Source: CAZWVI01 sp964637165
GTDB taxonomy: Bacteria; Planctomycetota; UBA1135
Direction of reading: 5' to 3'
DNA: 64,000 nt
Assembly: GCA_964637165.1 (NCBI GenBank)
Contig: CAZWVI010000007.1
Location: 23,291-87,290, forward strand
Shown one piece after another: positions 50,073-58,430 of the stretch (its first letter is position 1; every line of letters begins with the position of its first letter). A model generated the notes under the pieces. The model did no database searches. It was not told the origin of the DNA and saw only the letters and a program-made list of their open reading frames with translations. Made by a program: the position numbers and the translations under genes.

Positions 50073-52007
50073 TTAAAGCGGAGCCTTGGGATTCCGCAGC
50101 AAACGGTTCCCGCCGCGACGTTCAGTCACGCCCTTAGCGTCCAAATGTTCAAGCAAAGGCATTAAAAATTTGCGCGAAGTTTGAAATCTGTCGCGCAAGC
50201 TCGGGATATCTAGTTGCGCTTCTTGTAATTGCGCTACTACCGTCGCGCGTAATTCTTCAACGACCTTGCGCGCAAACAACAAGCCGCCACTTATGCGGAC
50301 CAATTGATCAAGGTCCTGAAGATACTCAAGCGCACACTTCAAATCACTTGAAGACAGCGCGCACGACTCAGCTAACTCATCTCCGCTAGCTGGCGACAAG
50401 CCACCACTTGCCAACAGCTCAAGCACTCTATTGGCAGATTCGACAAATTGTGAATCGACCTCAACGTCGAGTAATTGCCAGTCGGTACCGGCAAGTTTTT
50501 GCAAGCCGACTTGAGCTAAATCATTGTCGTCGAGTTCGCCCAGCGCTTTAGATTTTTTTTTGCCAAGCCGGTCACGCAACTCAGTTAAAGGAATGCGCAG
50601 ACGATGCGGACATTTACGCCGCCAACCGACAATCGCAGACGCTACATCTTTTCCAAGTGCGCCAATGCGACCCGCTCCTACCCAATTATCGTTACCGATT
50701 TGGCGCACGGTTCCACGCGCGGCGGCTTGACTTAAATATTTAACGCAAGCACTTTCAGTCCAGCCAAGTTCAAGTGCCAGCTCGGCGGTAGTAAGCGAAC
50801 GGCCAAGAAGGTTTAGCATTTGCAACAGTAGTTCTTCAGGTTGGTCGAGCACCTTCGCCAGCTCTAGCAGTAAATCGCGTTGAGCTTGATCACGGCGGCG
50901 CAAGCGTCGCGCACCGAAAGCTAAAAAACGCCCCGCAGCTAAATTTGTCGCCGGAGATGGCCGCCGCAAGACTAGACGTTGTCCGGGAATTAAGGCGACT
51001 TCATTTTCCAATTCCAAGTCTGCTAGCCATGGTGGCTCGCCGTTAAGGGCCCCGAGCAAACCAGCCGGCGGCAACCACAGCTTGCCATTCAATGCGGCAG
51101 TACCAGCAAGAAATTGCACCTCGGAGCCGTGTTCTAATTTAGGTGCAGACGGCAATGGGGTAATTGTCACGCGGATTAGTTTGCCCGAACGCATACTGCC
51201 CGGATGGCATAGCACCACGCCGCGCGGACAATCTTCGGCCTCAAAGTCAGGCAAGTTAAGAGCTGTGCGCAGTCCCGGTTCAGCTTCGGCGGCTGGCCGC
51301 CCGTGCACTTGCACACGCCGCACTCGGCTAAGTTTTCCACCTGGAACAAGCTCAACCCGATTTCCCTCCTTTAATTGCCCACTGGCACAAACTCCCGTTA
51401 CCACGGTTCCGGCACCGTGCAGAGCAAAGGAGCGTTGCACTGGCAAACTAAATGCATGCAAGGAATTTTTTTCGGCCTGGGCAGCCAATGCAAGTTCGCG
51501 CAATGCGCCACGCAATTCATCCATGCCGTCGCCGCGATGTGCGCTAACTTCAATTATTTCCACATCAGCCCAAGCACTATTCTCGATCAGTTCTTCCGCA
51601 TCGGCGCGTGCCAGTAATCGCGTGTCGTCATCAACCAAATCAACTTTGCTCAACGCAATAACTCCACGATTAACTCCCAGCATTTGCAAAACTTGAAAGT
51701 GTTCGCGGGTTTGCGGCATAACGCCATCGTCACATGAAATCACCAACAGTGCCGCTCCCATTCCGGTTGCCCCTGCAACCATTTTGCGCACCAATTTTTC
51801 GTGGCCAGGAACATCCACAAAGCCAATTTCTAAACCATCTGGATAGTCAATTTGCGCATAGCCAAGGTCGATTGTTATACCGCGACGTTTTTCTTCATCC
51901 CAGCGGTCGGGGTGGACTCCAGTCAGGGCTTGCACCAGCGCACTTTTACCGTGGTCGATATGACCAGCAGTACCAATGACGACGGGGACGGGACGAGGGG
52001 TGCTCAT
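50073..52007 (-). CDS. selB: Selenocysteine-specific elongation factor SelB
   Basis: SelB carries selenocysteyl-tRNA to UGA codons followed by a SECIS hairpin. The 644-residue protein has the EF-Tu-like GTPase first: GTAGHIDHGKSALVQALTG near 12-30. HPDRWDEEKRRGITIDLGYA, the SelB version of the switch region, is near 32-51. DVPGHEKLVRKMVAGATGM is near 64-82 and SKVD near 119-122. Beta-barrel domains II and III follow to about 375, and the last 260 residues are tandem winged helices, the SECIS-RNA-binding part that distinguishes SelB from EF-Tu. selA, selD and tRNA-Sec are not in the window, and I found no in-frame UGA gene here. It is divergent from the radical SAM gene with only 17 bases between. 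Confidence 0.92.
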   Translation of the reverse strand: MSTPRPVPVVIGTAGHIDHGKSALVQALTGVHPDRWDEEKRRGITIDLGYAQIDYPDGLEIGFVDVPGHEKLVRKMVAGATGMGAALLVISCDDGVMPQTREHFQVLQMLGVNRGVIALSKVDLVDDDTRLLARADAEELIENSAWADVEIIEVSAHRGDGMDELRGALRELALAAQAEKNSLHAFSLPVQRSFALHGAGTVVTGVCASGQLKEGNRVELVPGGKLSRVRRVQVHGRPAAEAEPGLRTALNLPDFEAEDCPRGVVLCHPGSMRSGKLIRVTITPLPSAPKLEHGSEVQFLAGTAALNGKLWLPPAGLLGALNGEPPWLADLELENEVALIPGQRLVLRRPSPATNLAAGRFLAFGARRLRRRDQAQRDLLLELAKVLDQPEELLLQMLNLLGRSLTTAELALELGWTESACVKYLSQAAARGTVRQIGNDNWVGAGRIGALGKDVASAIVGWRRKCPHRLRIPLTELRDRLGKKKSKALGELDDNDLAQVGLQKLAGTDWQLLDVEVDSQFVESANRVLELLASGGLSPASGDELAESCALSSSDLKCALEYLQDLDQLVRISGGLLFARKVVEELRATVVAQLQEAQLDIPSLRDRFQTSRKFLMPLLEHLDAKGVTERRGGNRLLRNPKAPL

Positions 52008-52024
52008 GATTAGAATGGAACTTA

Positions 52025-52954
52025 ATGCTAACCTCCGACTCCCCGGTTAACACCCTTGGTCCAAACTTAAAGGCCAAGTTTGGCCACCGCCTACGCCGAG
52101 TCATGCTCGACCTTGGATTAAGTTGCCCAAACCGCGATGGCGAATCCGGCTACGGCGGATGCATTTATTGCGATCTTGATGGCTCTGGAACGGGCGCCAT
52201 GAAGCAACGTCGCCCACTTCTCGAACAATGGGAAGAGCAGCAGGCGCGCATTCAAAAAGCTAGCGATACCGGCGGCGCGATCATTTATTTTCAATCGTAC
52301 TCGAACACCTATCCGGATTTATTGCCGTTGGCGCAAGCACTTGAACAAATGGTTCAGTTTGTACAACAAGCGCCAATTATTAGCGTGGGCACGCGGCCGG
52401 ACTGTTTTAGCAATGAGGCTGCTGCACTACTTGGCTCCTACCGTGACAAATTTTCAGAAGTTTGGATTGAGTTTGGATTGGAAACTACTGACGACGAAGT
52501 ACAAAAGGTAATTGGCCGAAACGACAGTCTGGAAAATTTCCACCGCGCCTGCGAACTTGCACACCAACACGATTTAAAAATCATTGCCCACACCATTGCC
52601 GGCCTTCCCGGTGAAAAACTTAACGGTTTACAAAAACAAATTGACGAAGTAAAAAAGGCCAAGTGTCATGGCATAAAGTTTCATCAATTAATGGTCCTGC
52701 GTAAAACAAAGTTACAACACCTGTGGGACAGTGGACAGGTTGACCTACTGAGCTGTGATGAATATGTTCAATTAGTTGCCGATGCTTTAGAACATTTGCC
52801 GGCCGAAACAATTGTCCACCGAATGGTTGCGGAAAATCCTAAGGAAAATTATCTGGCTCCAGAGAATTGGCCGCCGCGCGCCAAGGTGCAACATTTAATA
52901 GAGAGTGAATTACGCCGCCGTAATTCCGTCCAGGGTGTTTACGCATTGCAATAA
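52025..52954 (+). CDS. TIGR01212-family radical SAM protein (YhcC-like)
   Basis: The 309-residue protein has the radical SAM cluster ligands Cys34, Cys46 and Cys49 (LSCPNRDG then GGCIYCD). The long C-x(11)-C-x(2)-C spacing is specific to this family. Further marks are IIYFQSYSNTYP near 85-96, SVGTRPDCFSNE near 119-130, EFGLETTDDEV near 147-157, and HTIAGLPGEK near 188-197. The family is universally conserved in many bacteria but its reaction is not established to my knowledge. The start overlaps no gene and is 17 bases from selB on the other strand. It ends 4 bases before the terminator of the convergent tRNA operon. Confidence 0.9.
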   Translation: MLTSDSPVNTLGPNLKAKFGHRLRRVMLDLGLSCPNRDGESGYGGCIYCDLDGSGTGAMKQRRPLLEQWEEQQARIQKASDTGGAIIYFQSYSNTYPDLLPLAQALEQMVQFVQQAPIISVGTRPDCFSNEAAALLGSYRDKFSEVWIEFGLETTDDEVQKVIGRNDSLENFHRACELAHQHDLKIIAHTIAGLPGEKLNGLQKQIDEVKKAKCHGIKFHQLMVLRKTKLQHLWDSGQVDLLSCDEYVQLVADALEHLPAETIVHRMVAENPKENYLAPENWPPRAKVQHLIESELRRRNSVQGVYALQ

Positions 52955-52981
52955 AAAAGACCGTAGTCAATGACTACGGTC
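52953..52981 (-). terminator. Rho-independent terminator of the rpsB-tRNA-Lys operon
   Basis: A 10-base-pair perfect stem (GACCGTAGTC at 52959-52968, GACTACGGTC at 52972-52981) has loop AAT. On the minus strand it is followed by six T residues (52958-52953). It lies just after the tRNA-Lys gene. Confidence 0.85.
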
Positions 52982-52987
52982 TGGTTT

Positions 52988-53063
52988 TGGTGAGGGCACA
53001 AGGACTTGAACCTTGGACAGGCTGGTTAAAAGCCAGCTACTCTACCAACTGAGTTATGCCCCC
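52988..53063 (-). tRNA. tRNA-Lys (anticodon UUU)
   Basis: The 76-base cloverleaf on the minus strand includes an encoded 3' CCA (52990-52988). The acceptor stem is GGGGGCA/TGCCCTC with one G-U pair, and discriminator A. The D-arm contains AACTCAGTTGGTAGAGT. The anticodon stem GCTGG/CCAGC closes loop CTTTTAA with anticodon TTT. The T-arm contains GGTTCAAGTCC. It follows frr by 31 bases on the same strand and precedes a strong terminator, so it is probably processed from the ribosomal-protein operon transcript. Confidence 0.95.
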
Positions 53064-53094
53064 GATTGGTGGCGCAAAGTTTAACGCTGCGCCA

Positions 53095-53673
53095 CTAAAG
53101 CTCCAAGATTTCCTTGGATTTTGCTGCAAGAATATCTTCAGCCTTTTTCTCAAATTCCTTGAGCAGGTTCTGGATATCACCCTTGGCCTTTTTGAGGTCG
53201 TCCTCGCTAACCGGCATATCGCGACCCTTTTCTTTATTGGCCGTCTCAACCTCGCGAATGGTGTCGCGGCGAACGTTGCGCATTGAAACGCGACCCTCTT
53301 CGCACATCGACTTAACTCGTCCGGCTAGTTTTATACGCTGCTCTTCTGAAAGCGGCGGAATACTAATCCGCAGACTTTTGCCCTCAATCGCCGGATTGAA
53401 GCCCATTCCTGAAGCCATGATGGCTTTTTCGATTTCCTTCAACGCAGATGCATCAAAGGGTTTGACTACGATTGAACGTGGGTCCGGCACCGAGACTGTT
53501 GCCAGTTGGCTAATCGGAGTTTTTGAGCCGTAGTAGTCGGCCCGAATGTTATCGACCAAGCCAGTTGTGGCCCGTCCGGTACGAATTCCTCGCGCTTCCG
53601 TTTCGAAGTGTTCGAGTGATTTCTCCATGCGCTCGCGCGCCGAAGAAAGAAATGGTTGAATTGAGCTTGCCAT
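53095..53673 (-). CDS. frr: Ribosome-recycling factor
   Basis: RRF, with EF-G, splits the ribosome after termination. The 192-residue protein (family about 185) has the opening LEHFETEARGIRTGRATTGLVDNI at about 20-43 and YYGSKTPISQLATVSVPDPRSIVVKPFD at about 47-74. The long C-terminal helix includes RRDTIREVETANKEKGRDMPVSEDD. It follows pyrH with one base between stop and start, the fourth gene of rpsB-tsf-pyrH-frr. Confidence 0.96.
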   Translation of the reverse strand: MASSIQPFLSSARERMEKSLEHFETEARGIRTGRATTGLVDNIRADYYGSKTPISQLATVSVPDPRSIVVKPFDASALKEIEKAIMASGMGFNPAIEGKSLRISIPPLSEEQRIKLAGRVKSMCEEGRVSMRNVRRDTIREVETANKEKGRDMPVSEDDLKKAKGDIQNLLKEFEKKAEDILAAKSKEILEL

Positions 53674-53674
53674 G

Positions 53675-54388
53675 TTAATTATGTATCAATGTGCCAACAT
53701 TTTCACCAGTGGCAGCGCGTACGACACCGTCCTGGCAATCCATGTTAAAGACCATCAGCGGCAAATCGTTCTCGCGGCACAGGGCGAAAGCAGTTTGATC
53801 CATTACCTTTAGGCGACGGTCAAGGACTTCACAAAAAGTGAGGTCAGGAAGTAATTTGGCGTCCGGTTCTTGACGCGGGTCAGCGTCGAAAACGCCATCG
53901 ACCATAGTCGCCTTCATGAGCACATCACAGTCAAGTTCGACCGCTCGTTGAGCAGCGGCCGTGTCGGTGGTGAAGTATGGCGAACCAAGGCCACCAGCTA
54001 ACACAATCACCCGACCCTTTTCCATGTGGCGCAGGGCGCGGCGGCGGATGAACGGTTCGCAAACCTTGTCCACCTCGATTGCCGACATTACCCGAGTTGG
54101 AACCCCATGCGATTCCAGTGAATCACATAAGGCCAAGCCGTTGATGATGGTTGCCATCATGCCCATGTAGTCAGCGGTGGCGCGGGCAATTCCCAAACCT
54201 TCCGATTGAGCACCACGCAAAATGTTGCCGCCACCAATAACGCAAGCAACTTGAGTGCCACCGTTAATGAGTTGCTTTAGTTGTTCAGCTAAGGCGCTAA
54301 CCCGCTCAACGTCGAGACCAGTTTCGCCCTTCCGAGCAAAACCCTCCCCACTTACTTTCAGCAACAGTCGCTTGTACGAAGATTCCAT
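53675..54388 (-). CDS. pyrH: Uridylate (UMP) kinase
   Basis: This is the bacterial hexameric UMP kinase of the amino-acid-kinase fold, making UDP from UMP. I start at the ATG at 54388 (237 residues, MESSYKRLLLKVSGEGF), the standard beginning; the frame extends 111 bases upstream into tsf without family similarity. Motifs are LLLKVSGEGF (ATP loop), CVIGGGNILRG near 57-67, AGGLGSPYFTTDTAA near 128-142 and MKATMVDGVFDADPRQEP near 157-174. It lies 25 bases after tsf and 1 base before frr. Confidence 0.96.
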   Translation of the reverse strand: MESSYKRLLLKVSGEGFARKGETGLDVERVSALAEQLKQLINGGTQVACVIGGGNILRGAQSEGLGIARATADYMGMMATIINGLALCDSLESHGVPTRVMSAIEVDKVCEPFIRRRALRHMEKGRVIVLAGGLGSPYFTTDTAAAQRAVELDCDVLMKATMVDGVFDADPRQEPDAKLLPDLTFCEVLDRRLKVMDQTAFALCRENDLPLMVFNMDCQDGVVRAATGENVGTLIHN

Positions 54389-54413
54389 GTGCGCAGGATA
54401 GCGCAGCGCAGCT

Positions 54414-55016
54414 CTAGGAGCCCAGTTCGAAACGAACGAAGCGGTTAACTTGAACGTTCTCGCCAACTTTGGCGACCACCGATTTAACCATTTCTTCAAC
54501 GGTCATCGATGGGTCCTTGACGAAAGCTTGGCTTAGAAGTGCCCGCTCACTGGTGAACTTAGACATCCGGCCATCGACGATTCTCTCTTTGATTTCGTCT
54601 GGCTTACCTTCAAGGTCTTCGGACAGAAGCAATTGGCGCTTTTCCTCGTCAATCAACTCCTGGGAAATATCCTCGGGGTTGACGGCGATTGGTGAAGGCT
54701 GGTTAGCTGCAACGTGCATGCAAAGATCATTGAGTAGACCTTCGAATGCGTCGCCGCGGGCAACGAAGTCAGTTTCACAAGCAACTTCCAACAACACCCC
54801 AACTTTCTTGTTGTGGTGAATGTAGGAGTGGACTCGGCCATCGCCAGTTGATCGTTCAGCTTTATTATCAGCCGACTTCAACCCTTTGGCACGCAATAGG
54901 TCCATTGCTTGAGTTTCATCACCATTGGCTTCTACCAATGCTTTCTTGCAATCCATCATGCCGGCACCCGACTTAGAGCGAAGTGCGGCCACTGCTTTAG
55001 CGTTAATTGTGGTCAT
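54414..55016 (-). CDS. tsf: Elongation factor Ts, short form
   Basis: EF-Ts exchanges GDP on EF-Tu. The UBA-like N-terminus has AVAALRSKSGAGMMDCKKALVEANGD at about 7-32, and the EF-Tu-contacting TDFVARGDAFEGLLNDL segment is at about 80-96. At 200 residues it lacks the second core subdomain of the roughly 280-residue E. coli protein and resembles the short form of Thermus, which works as a dimer. The last residues are NVQVNRFVRFELGS. It is 17 bases after rpsB. Confidence 0.94.
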   Translation of the reverse strand: MTTINAKAVAALRSKSGAGMMDCKKALVEANGDETQAMDLLRAKGLKSADNKAERSTGDGRVHSYIHHNKKVGVLLEVACETDFVARGDAFEGLLNDLCMHVAANQPSPIAVNPEDISQELIDEEKRQLLLSEDLEGKPDEIKERIVDGRMSKFTSERALLSQAFVKDPSMTVEEMVKSVVAKVGENVQVNRFVRFELGS

Positions 55017-55033
55017 TTTCTTGAGGGTTTGTT

Positions 55034-55993
55034 TTAACTCTCCGAAGGATCGCCGCTCGGAGTATCTGCCTTCGGAGCAGACTCAGGGGTTGCCTCTGGA
55101 GCACTTTCCGGCGCAGCCTCTGCGGTTGCAGTTGCAGAAGAATCGTCAGCCTTAGACGCTTCATCAATCTTGGTGATTTCAACCGTGCGGTTTAGACCAC
55201 CTGGCACGCGCTTCGGACGGGGACGACTTCCGGCTCGTGGTTTTGGAGTTGGAACGCCGCTCTGAGTTTGTTCTTCTTCACGACTGGCAACCTTGACCCC
55301 ACGTTCTGCACGCAGCTGTTTCCCGTCGTTAACTGAATCAACTAACTTACTCAAAATGAGGGCAACCGAACGAATTGCATCGTCGTTGGCTGGAATAACC
55401 AAGTCACAACAATCAGGATCGCCGTCTGTATCAACAATGCCAATCACTGGGATACCTGTACGTTGTGCTTCACGCACCGCGTTCATTTCAGTTTTGGGAT
55501 CAATCACCACCATTGCACCAGGCAAGCGAAACATTTCGCGAATGCCGTGCAGGTTACGCCACACCTTGCGCTTATCGCGCGCAAATCGGGCAGCTTCCTT
55601 GGAAGTAATTGTTTCAAGGTAGCCGTCAGCCTCTTTCTTCTCGAGACCCTCAAGATAGGCAATACGGCTGCCAATAACTTCGTAGTTAGTAAGGGTTCCA
55701 CCAATCCAACGATCGTCAACATAATGCATGCCGGTCGCTTCGTGGACTTTGCGGATTTCTCCTTGGATTTGCTTTTTGGTACCAACGAAGATGACATCCT
55801 TGCCACTTGCGACAACTTCCTTTAGGAAGTGACGTGCACGCAGGATGCCCTTGATGGTTAGGCGTAAGTCGATGATGTGAATGCGGTTGCGGACTCCAAA
55901 GATGTACGGATCCATCTTGGGATTCCAACGGCCCACACGGCACCCGATGTGGGAACCGGCATCGACGAACTCTTGAACAGAGAGGTCAGACAC
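55034..55993 (-). CDS. rpsB: 30S ribosomal protein S2 with C-terminal extension
   Basis: Residues 1-235 match S2: VQEFVDAGSHIGCRVGRWNPKMDPYIFG at the start, VGTKKQIQGEIRKV near 71-84, DDRWIGGTLTNYEVI near 94-108, PGAMVVIDPKTEMNAV near 154-169, and IPANDDAIRSVALILSKLVDS near 197-217. The remaining roughly 80 residues form a disordered tail, first basic (RAGSRPRPKRVPGG), then rich in Ala, Glu, Pro and Ser. The usual length is about 240-260. It is the first gene of the rpsB-tsf-pyrH-frr-tRNA-Lys operon, with a promoter at 56049-56076. Confidence 0.97.
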   Translation of the reverse strand: MSDLSVQEFVDAGSHIGCRVGRWNPKMDPYIFGVRNRIHIIDLRLTIKGILRARHFLKEVVASGKDVIFVGTKKQIQGEIRKVHEATGMHYVDDRWIGGTLTNYEVIGSRIAYLEGLEKKEADGYLETITSKEAARFARDKRKVWRNLHGIREMFRLPGAMVVIDPKTEMNAVREAQRTGIPVIGIVDTDGDPDCCDLVIPANDDAIRSVALILSKLVDSVNDGKQLRAERGVKVASREEEQTQSGVPTPKPRAGSRPRPKRVPGGLNRTVEITKIDEASKADDSSATATAEAAPESAPEATPESAPKADTPSGDPSES

Positions 55994-56048
55994 TTTTGGT
56001 TTGGATTTACTCGGATTTATGGCCTAAACGGCCGAATGAGGGTCGGAT

Positions 56049-56076
56049 AGCGTAACATTTCCCCATCAAAGGTCAA
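56049..56076 (-). promoter_or_regulatory. Sigma-70-like promoter of the rpsB operon
   Basis: On the minus strand TTGACC (56076-56071) and TACGCT (56054-56049) are 16 bases apart, about 55 bases before the rpsB start. The -10 is imperfect. A small GGCC-TAAAC-GGCC dyad lies in the leader at 56021-56033. Confidence 0.42.
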
Positions 56077-56136
56077 CCATTCTATTTTTTGCTAATTCCC
56101 AGAGCCAAAAAACATTAGCGACTTCCTAACACCACC

Positions 56137-57204
56137 GTGATATCCTTGGATTACAGGATGCTAAACGGACCTCACCCAAGTTCAAATCAAGCGCGCACAG
56201 TGGCTATTTTAAACCACCGTGGCGAGCGCTTGGCAGATTTGCGCTCTGGTTTGCAGGATTTGGGCTGGAAAGTGCAGACCTCCCGCGATTTGGAGGCCAG
56301 CTTGGAGCTACTTAGTGAACGCAAACCTGCGGCGGTCATCGTTGCCCCACTTACCTTAAGGGCCGACAATCTTGAGTGGGAGCGCTTACTCAAAGAACTA
56401 GTGGACTGTGCCTGGCTGGTGCTTCCATGGGAGAGCGCTGAAGCCGCAGTAGTTACAGCCTTATTCCACAACCCCAAAACGACTGGCGATTGGCTGACTG
56501 TTCCTTACGATGCGGTTAGCGCCAACGCGCGGCTAAACAATTTATTGAATCGCCGCGAAGAGATGTATGCCATGGCTGCGCGCAGCAAAGAACTTGAGGA
56601 ACAGTTATCTATCGATGATAAAACTGGTCTCGGCAACACACGTCACTTTGCCGGCTGCCTTGACCGAGAATTTGATCGGACAAGTCGTAGCAAGTCGCCT
56701 CTAACCCAAATTTTCATGGACATCGTCGGCTTTAAAAAAGTGAATACACTTGCTGGGCACGAGTTCGGAGACTTCGTGCTAAAAAATATTGGAAACATTA
56801 TCCGCGAGGCCTTGCGCACTTCAGACATCCCGACCCGTTTTGGTGGCGATGAATTTAAAATCCTGCTCCCGGATTCAGACACCCAGGATGCAATGCGAGT
56901 TGTTGAGCGATTGCGCAACGCTTTTGGACGCCGACCTATTGAGAAAGATAAAAACGAGTTTACAGTTGCATGCTACTACGGCATTGCAACTTTCTCTGGA
57001 CACAAACAAATATCGCGTAATCAATTCAACTCGCAAGTTGACGCGGCACTTACTAACGCGAAAAGTCTTGGCGCCAATGCCATCTCATATTGGGATCACG
57101 GCAAAAACTGCCCGATGCCACTGGCCAACCCCGAAGCGGGTGACCGGCCAGATGAGCCCGAGCCCGAGCCCGAACAGCAACAATCGACTAAATTAGTCGA
57201 CTGA
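56137..57204 (+). CDS. GGDEF diguanylate cyclase with receiver-like N-terminal domain
   Basis: The protein is 355 residues from a GTG at 56137; the ATG at 56158 is an alternative. Residues about 18-130 look like a receiver-type domain without the phospho-acceptor Asp pattern (VAILNHRGERLADLR, AAVIVAPLTL, WLVLPWESAEAAVV). A short coiled linker leads to the GGDEF domain. It has DKTGLGN near 161-167, the metal Asp in FMDIVGFKKVN near 193-203, and intact GGDEF at 236-240. RTSD at 227-230, five residues before it, is a canonical inhibitory I-site, so it should make cyclic-di-GMP with product feedback. An acidic Pro/Glu/Gln tail ends the protein. It overlaps the convergent NPCBM gene by 12 bases. 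Confidence 0.9.
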   Translation: MISLDYRMLNGPHPSSNQARTVAILNHRGERLADLRSGLQDLGWKVQTSRDLEASLELLSERKPAAVIVAPLTLRADNLEWERLLKELVDCAWLVLPWESAEAAVVTALFHNPKTTGDWLTVPYDAVSANARLNNLLNRREEMYAMAARSKELEEQLSIDDKTGLGNTRHFAGCLDREFDRTSRSKSPLTQIFMDIVGFKKVNTLAGHEFGDFVLKNIGNIIREALRTSDIPTRFGGDEFKILLPDSDTQDAMRVVERLRNAFGRRPIEKDKNEFTVACYYGIATFSGHKQISRNQFNSQVDAALTNAKSLGANAISYWDHGKNCPMPLANPEAGDRPDEPEPEPEQQQSTKLVD

Positions 57205-58335
57205 CTTCCAAGTCCGCAAAACCAGCCAATCTGCGTGCCCGCCAAGTGACGAATTTGTGGCTGATTTGCTAATTAGACGCAATTTAACACTTTCGTCAAT
57301 CGTCACCGAAAAGCCTATTGCTGAGTCGCCTGGATGCATTTCTGGAGATTGCCACAGGAGCTCTTCTTGGTCCAAAATTTCAAAGACAATAGGTGTATTT
57401 AATTTACTTTCAAAAACTTCATCATCAACTCCAACCATTCCAGTGAAAGTAGTTTTTGCGGGAAGTAAAACTTCTAATTCACTTGAAACTTTAGTGCCAA
57501 CTCCATCGGGATAATTAATTCCAGCAACCGTAAGGCGCCGGCTTTCAACACTACGATTTATTTTAGGTGACCAATCAAATCCAGCTTCAGGAAAATCGGA
57601 AACAGCAACACTAACTTGTTCAACTTTATTTACATAACCGGCGGCTGGAAAGATTGCGGCGATTTGTTTTTTTGCAAGCTTAAGGTTGGCACCCCAACTT
57701 GTTTTTACATATAAATATTGTTCGTCTTCATTTTCTAATTGACCCCATAAAAATCCAGAAGAATTAAAACTTATAAAGATCGCCTGAGAACTATTAAGCG
57801 GCGGTTGTTCATCATATAATAATTGCATGCCAAAGATTTCTGACCACGGATGAAGTTTGGCCCCGGCCGGTCCTTCAAATTCAATTCCACTAGCTTGCCA
57901 ACTAAGTAACCAACCATTGCGTCGATCGGGAAATTGTCCGTCCGATTTTTTAAGCCATAACAAGTCTTGTTCAGCAGCAAACTTTGGTAATAGTTGTTCA
58001 CGGCATAAACGATTAACCGACAATGTATCGATGGCAATTTCTTGTCCAAAAGACAGCATCCAGTTGGCAAAATCCGGAACTTGATGAGTGCTCCCAGGAT
58101 TACCGAGCAAAACCGACGAGTCGTTCAATTCCAGCCTCCAGGGTGCCGCCGATTCCAAGACCGCCACGGGTAATTCATGCTGGCGAGAAAAAGTGCGGTA
58201 ATGCCAAACCTCACCGCTCACGGCTAGACTCTCAAGTGGTGATGTTGTCGCCCCCCCATCTTGGGAAAAAAGTGACTGGCCTCTGCCACCAATCGTGAGC
58301 AGAATCAACAATGTCAGGGCGTGGCAGTAACGCAT
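57193..58335 (-). CDS. Secreted NPCBM-domain protein
   Basis: The 380-residue protein has a signal peptide (MRYCHALTLLILLTIGGRGQSLFS). The C-terminal roughly 130 residues are an NPCBM (novel putative carbohydrate-binding module) domain: VESRRLTVAGINYPDGVGTKVSSEL near 265-289, GMVGVDDEV near 304-312, and GGHADWLVLRTWK near 366-378. The N-terminal two thirds are beta-rich with no enzyme motif I recognise. NPCBM proteins are a hallmark of planctomycete secretomes and probably bind glycans. It is transcribed away from the chaperonin operon across a 95-base divergent spacer. Confidence 0.8.
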   Translation of the reverse strand: MRYCHALTLLILLTIGGRGQSLFSQDGGATTSPLESLAVSGEVWHYRTFSRQHELPVAVLESAAPWRLELNDSSVLLGNPGSTHQVPDFANWMLSFGQEIAIDTLSVNRLCREQLLPKFAAEQDLLWLKKSDGQFPDRRNGWLLSWQASGIEFEGPAGAKLHPWSEIFGMQLLYDEQPPLNSSQAIFISFNSSGFLWGQLENEDEQYLYVKTSWGANLKLAKKQIAAIFPAAGYVNKVEQVSVAVSDFPEAGFDWSPKINRSVESRRLTVAGINYPDGVGTKVSSELEVLLPAKTTFTGMVGVDDEVFESKLNTPIVFEILDQEELLWQSPEMHPGDSAIGFSVTIDESVKLRLISKSATNSSLGGHADWLVLRTWKSVD

Positions 58336-58430
58336 CTCCGAAAGTGTGCCAAATCGGCAGACATTTTGGTGGAAATTAGTTTATTTCCCCGTTTTTGTTG
58401 GCATCTAAGTTGCCACTAACAAATCTAATC

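Noticed and set aside
58336..58430. CIRCE (HrcA) operator before groEL.
   Set aside because: No TTAGCACTC/GAGTGCTAA dyad is present. Only a weak TGGCA-N7-TGCCA dyad at 58399-58415 is seen, too short to call.
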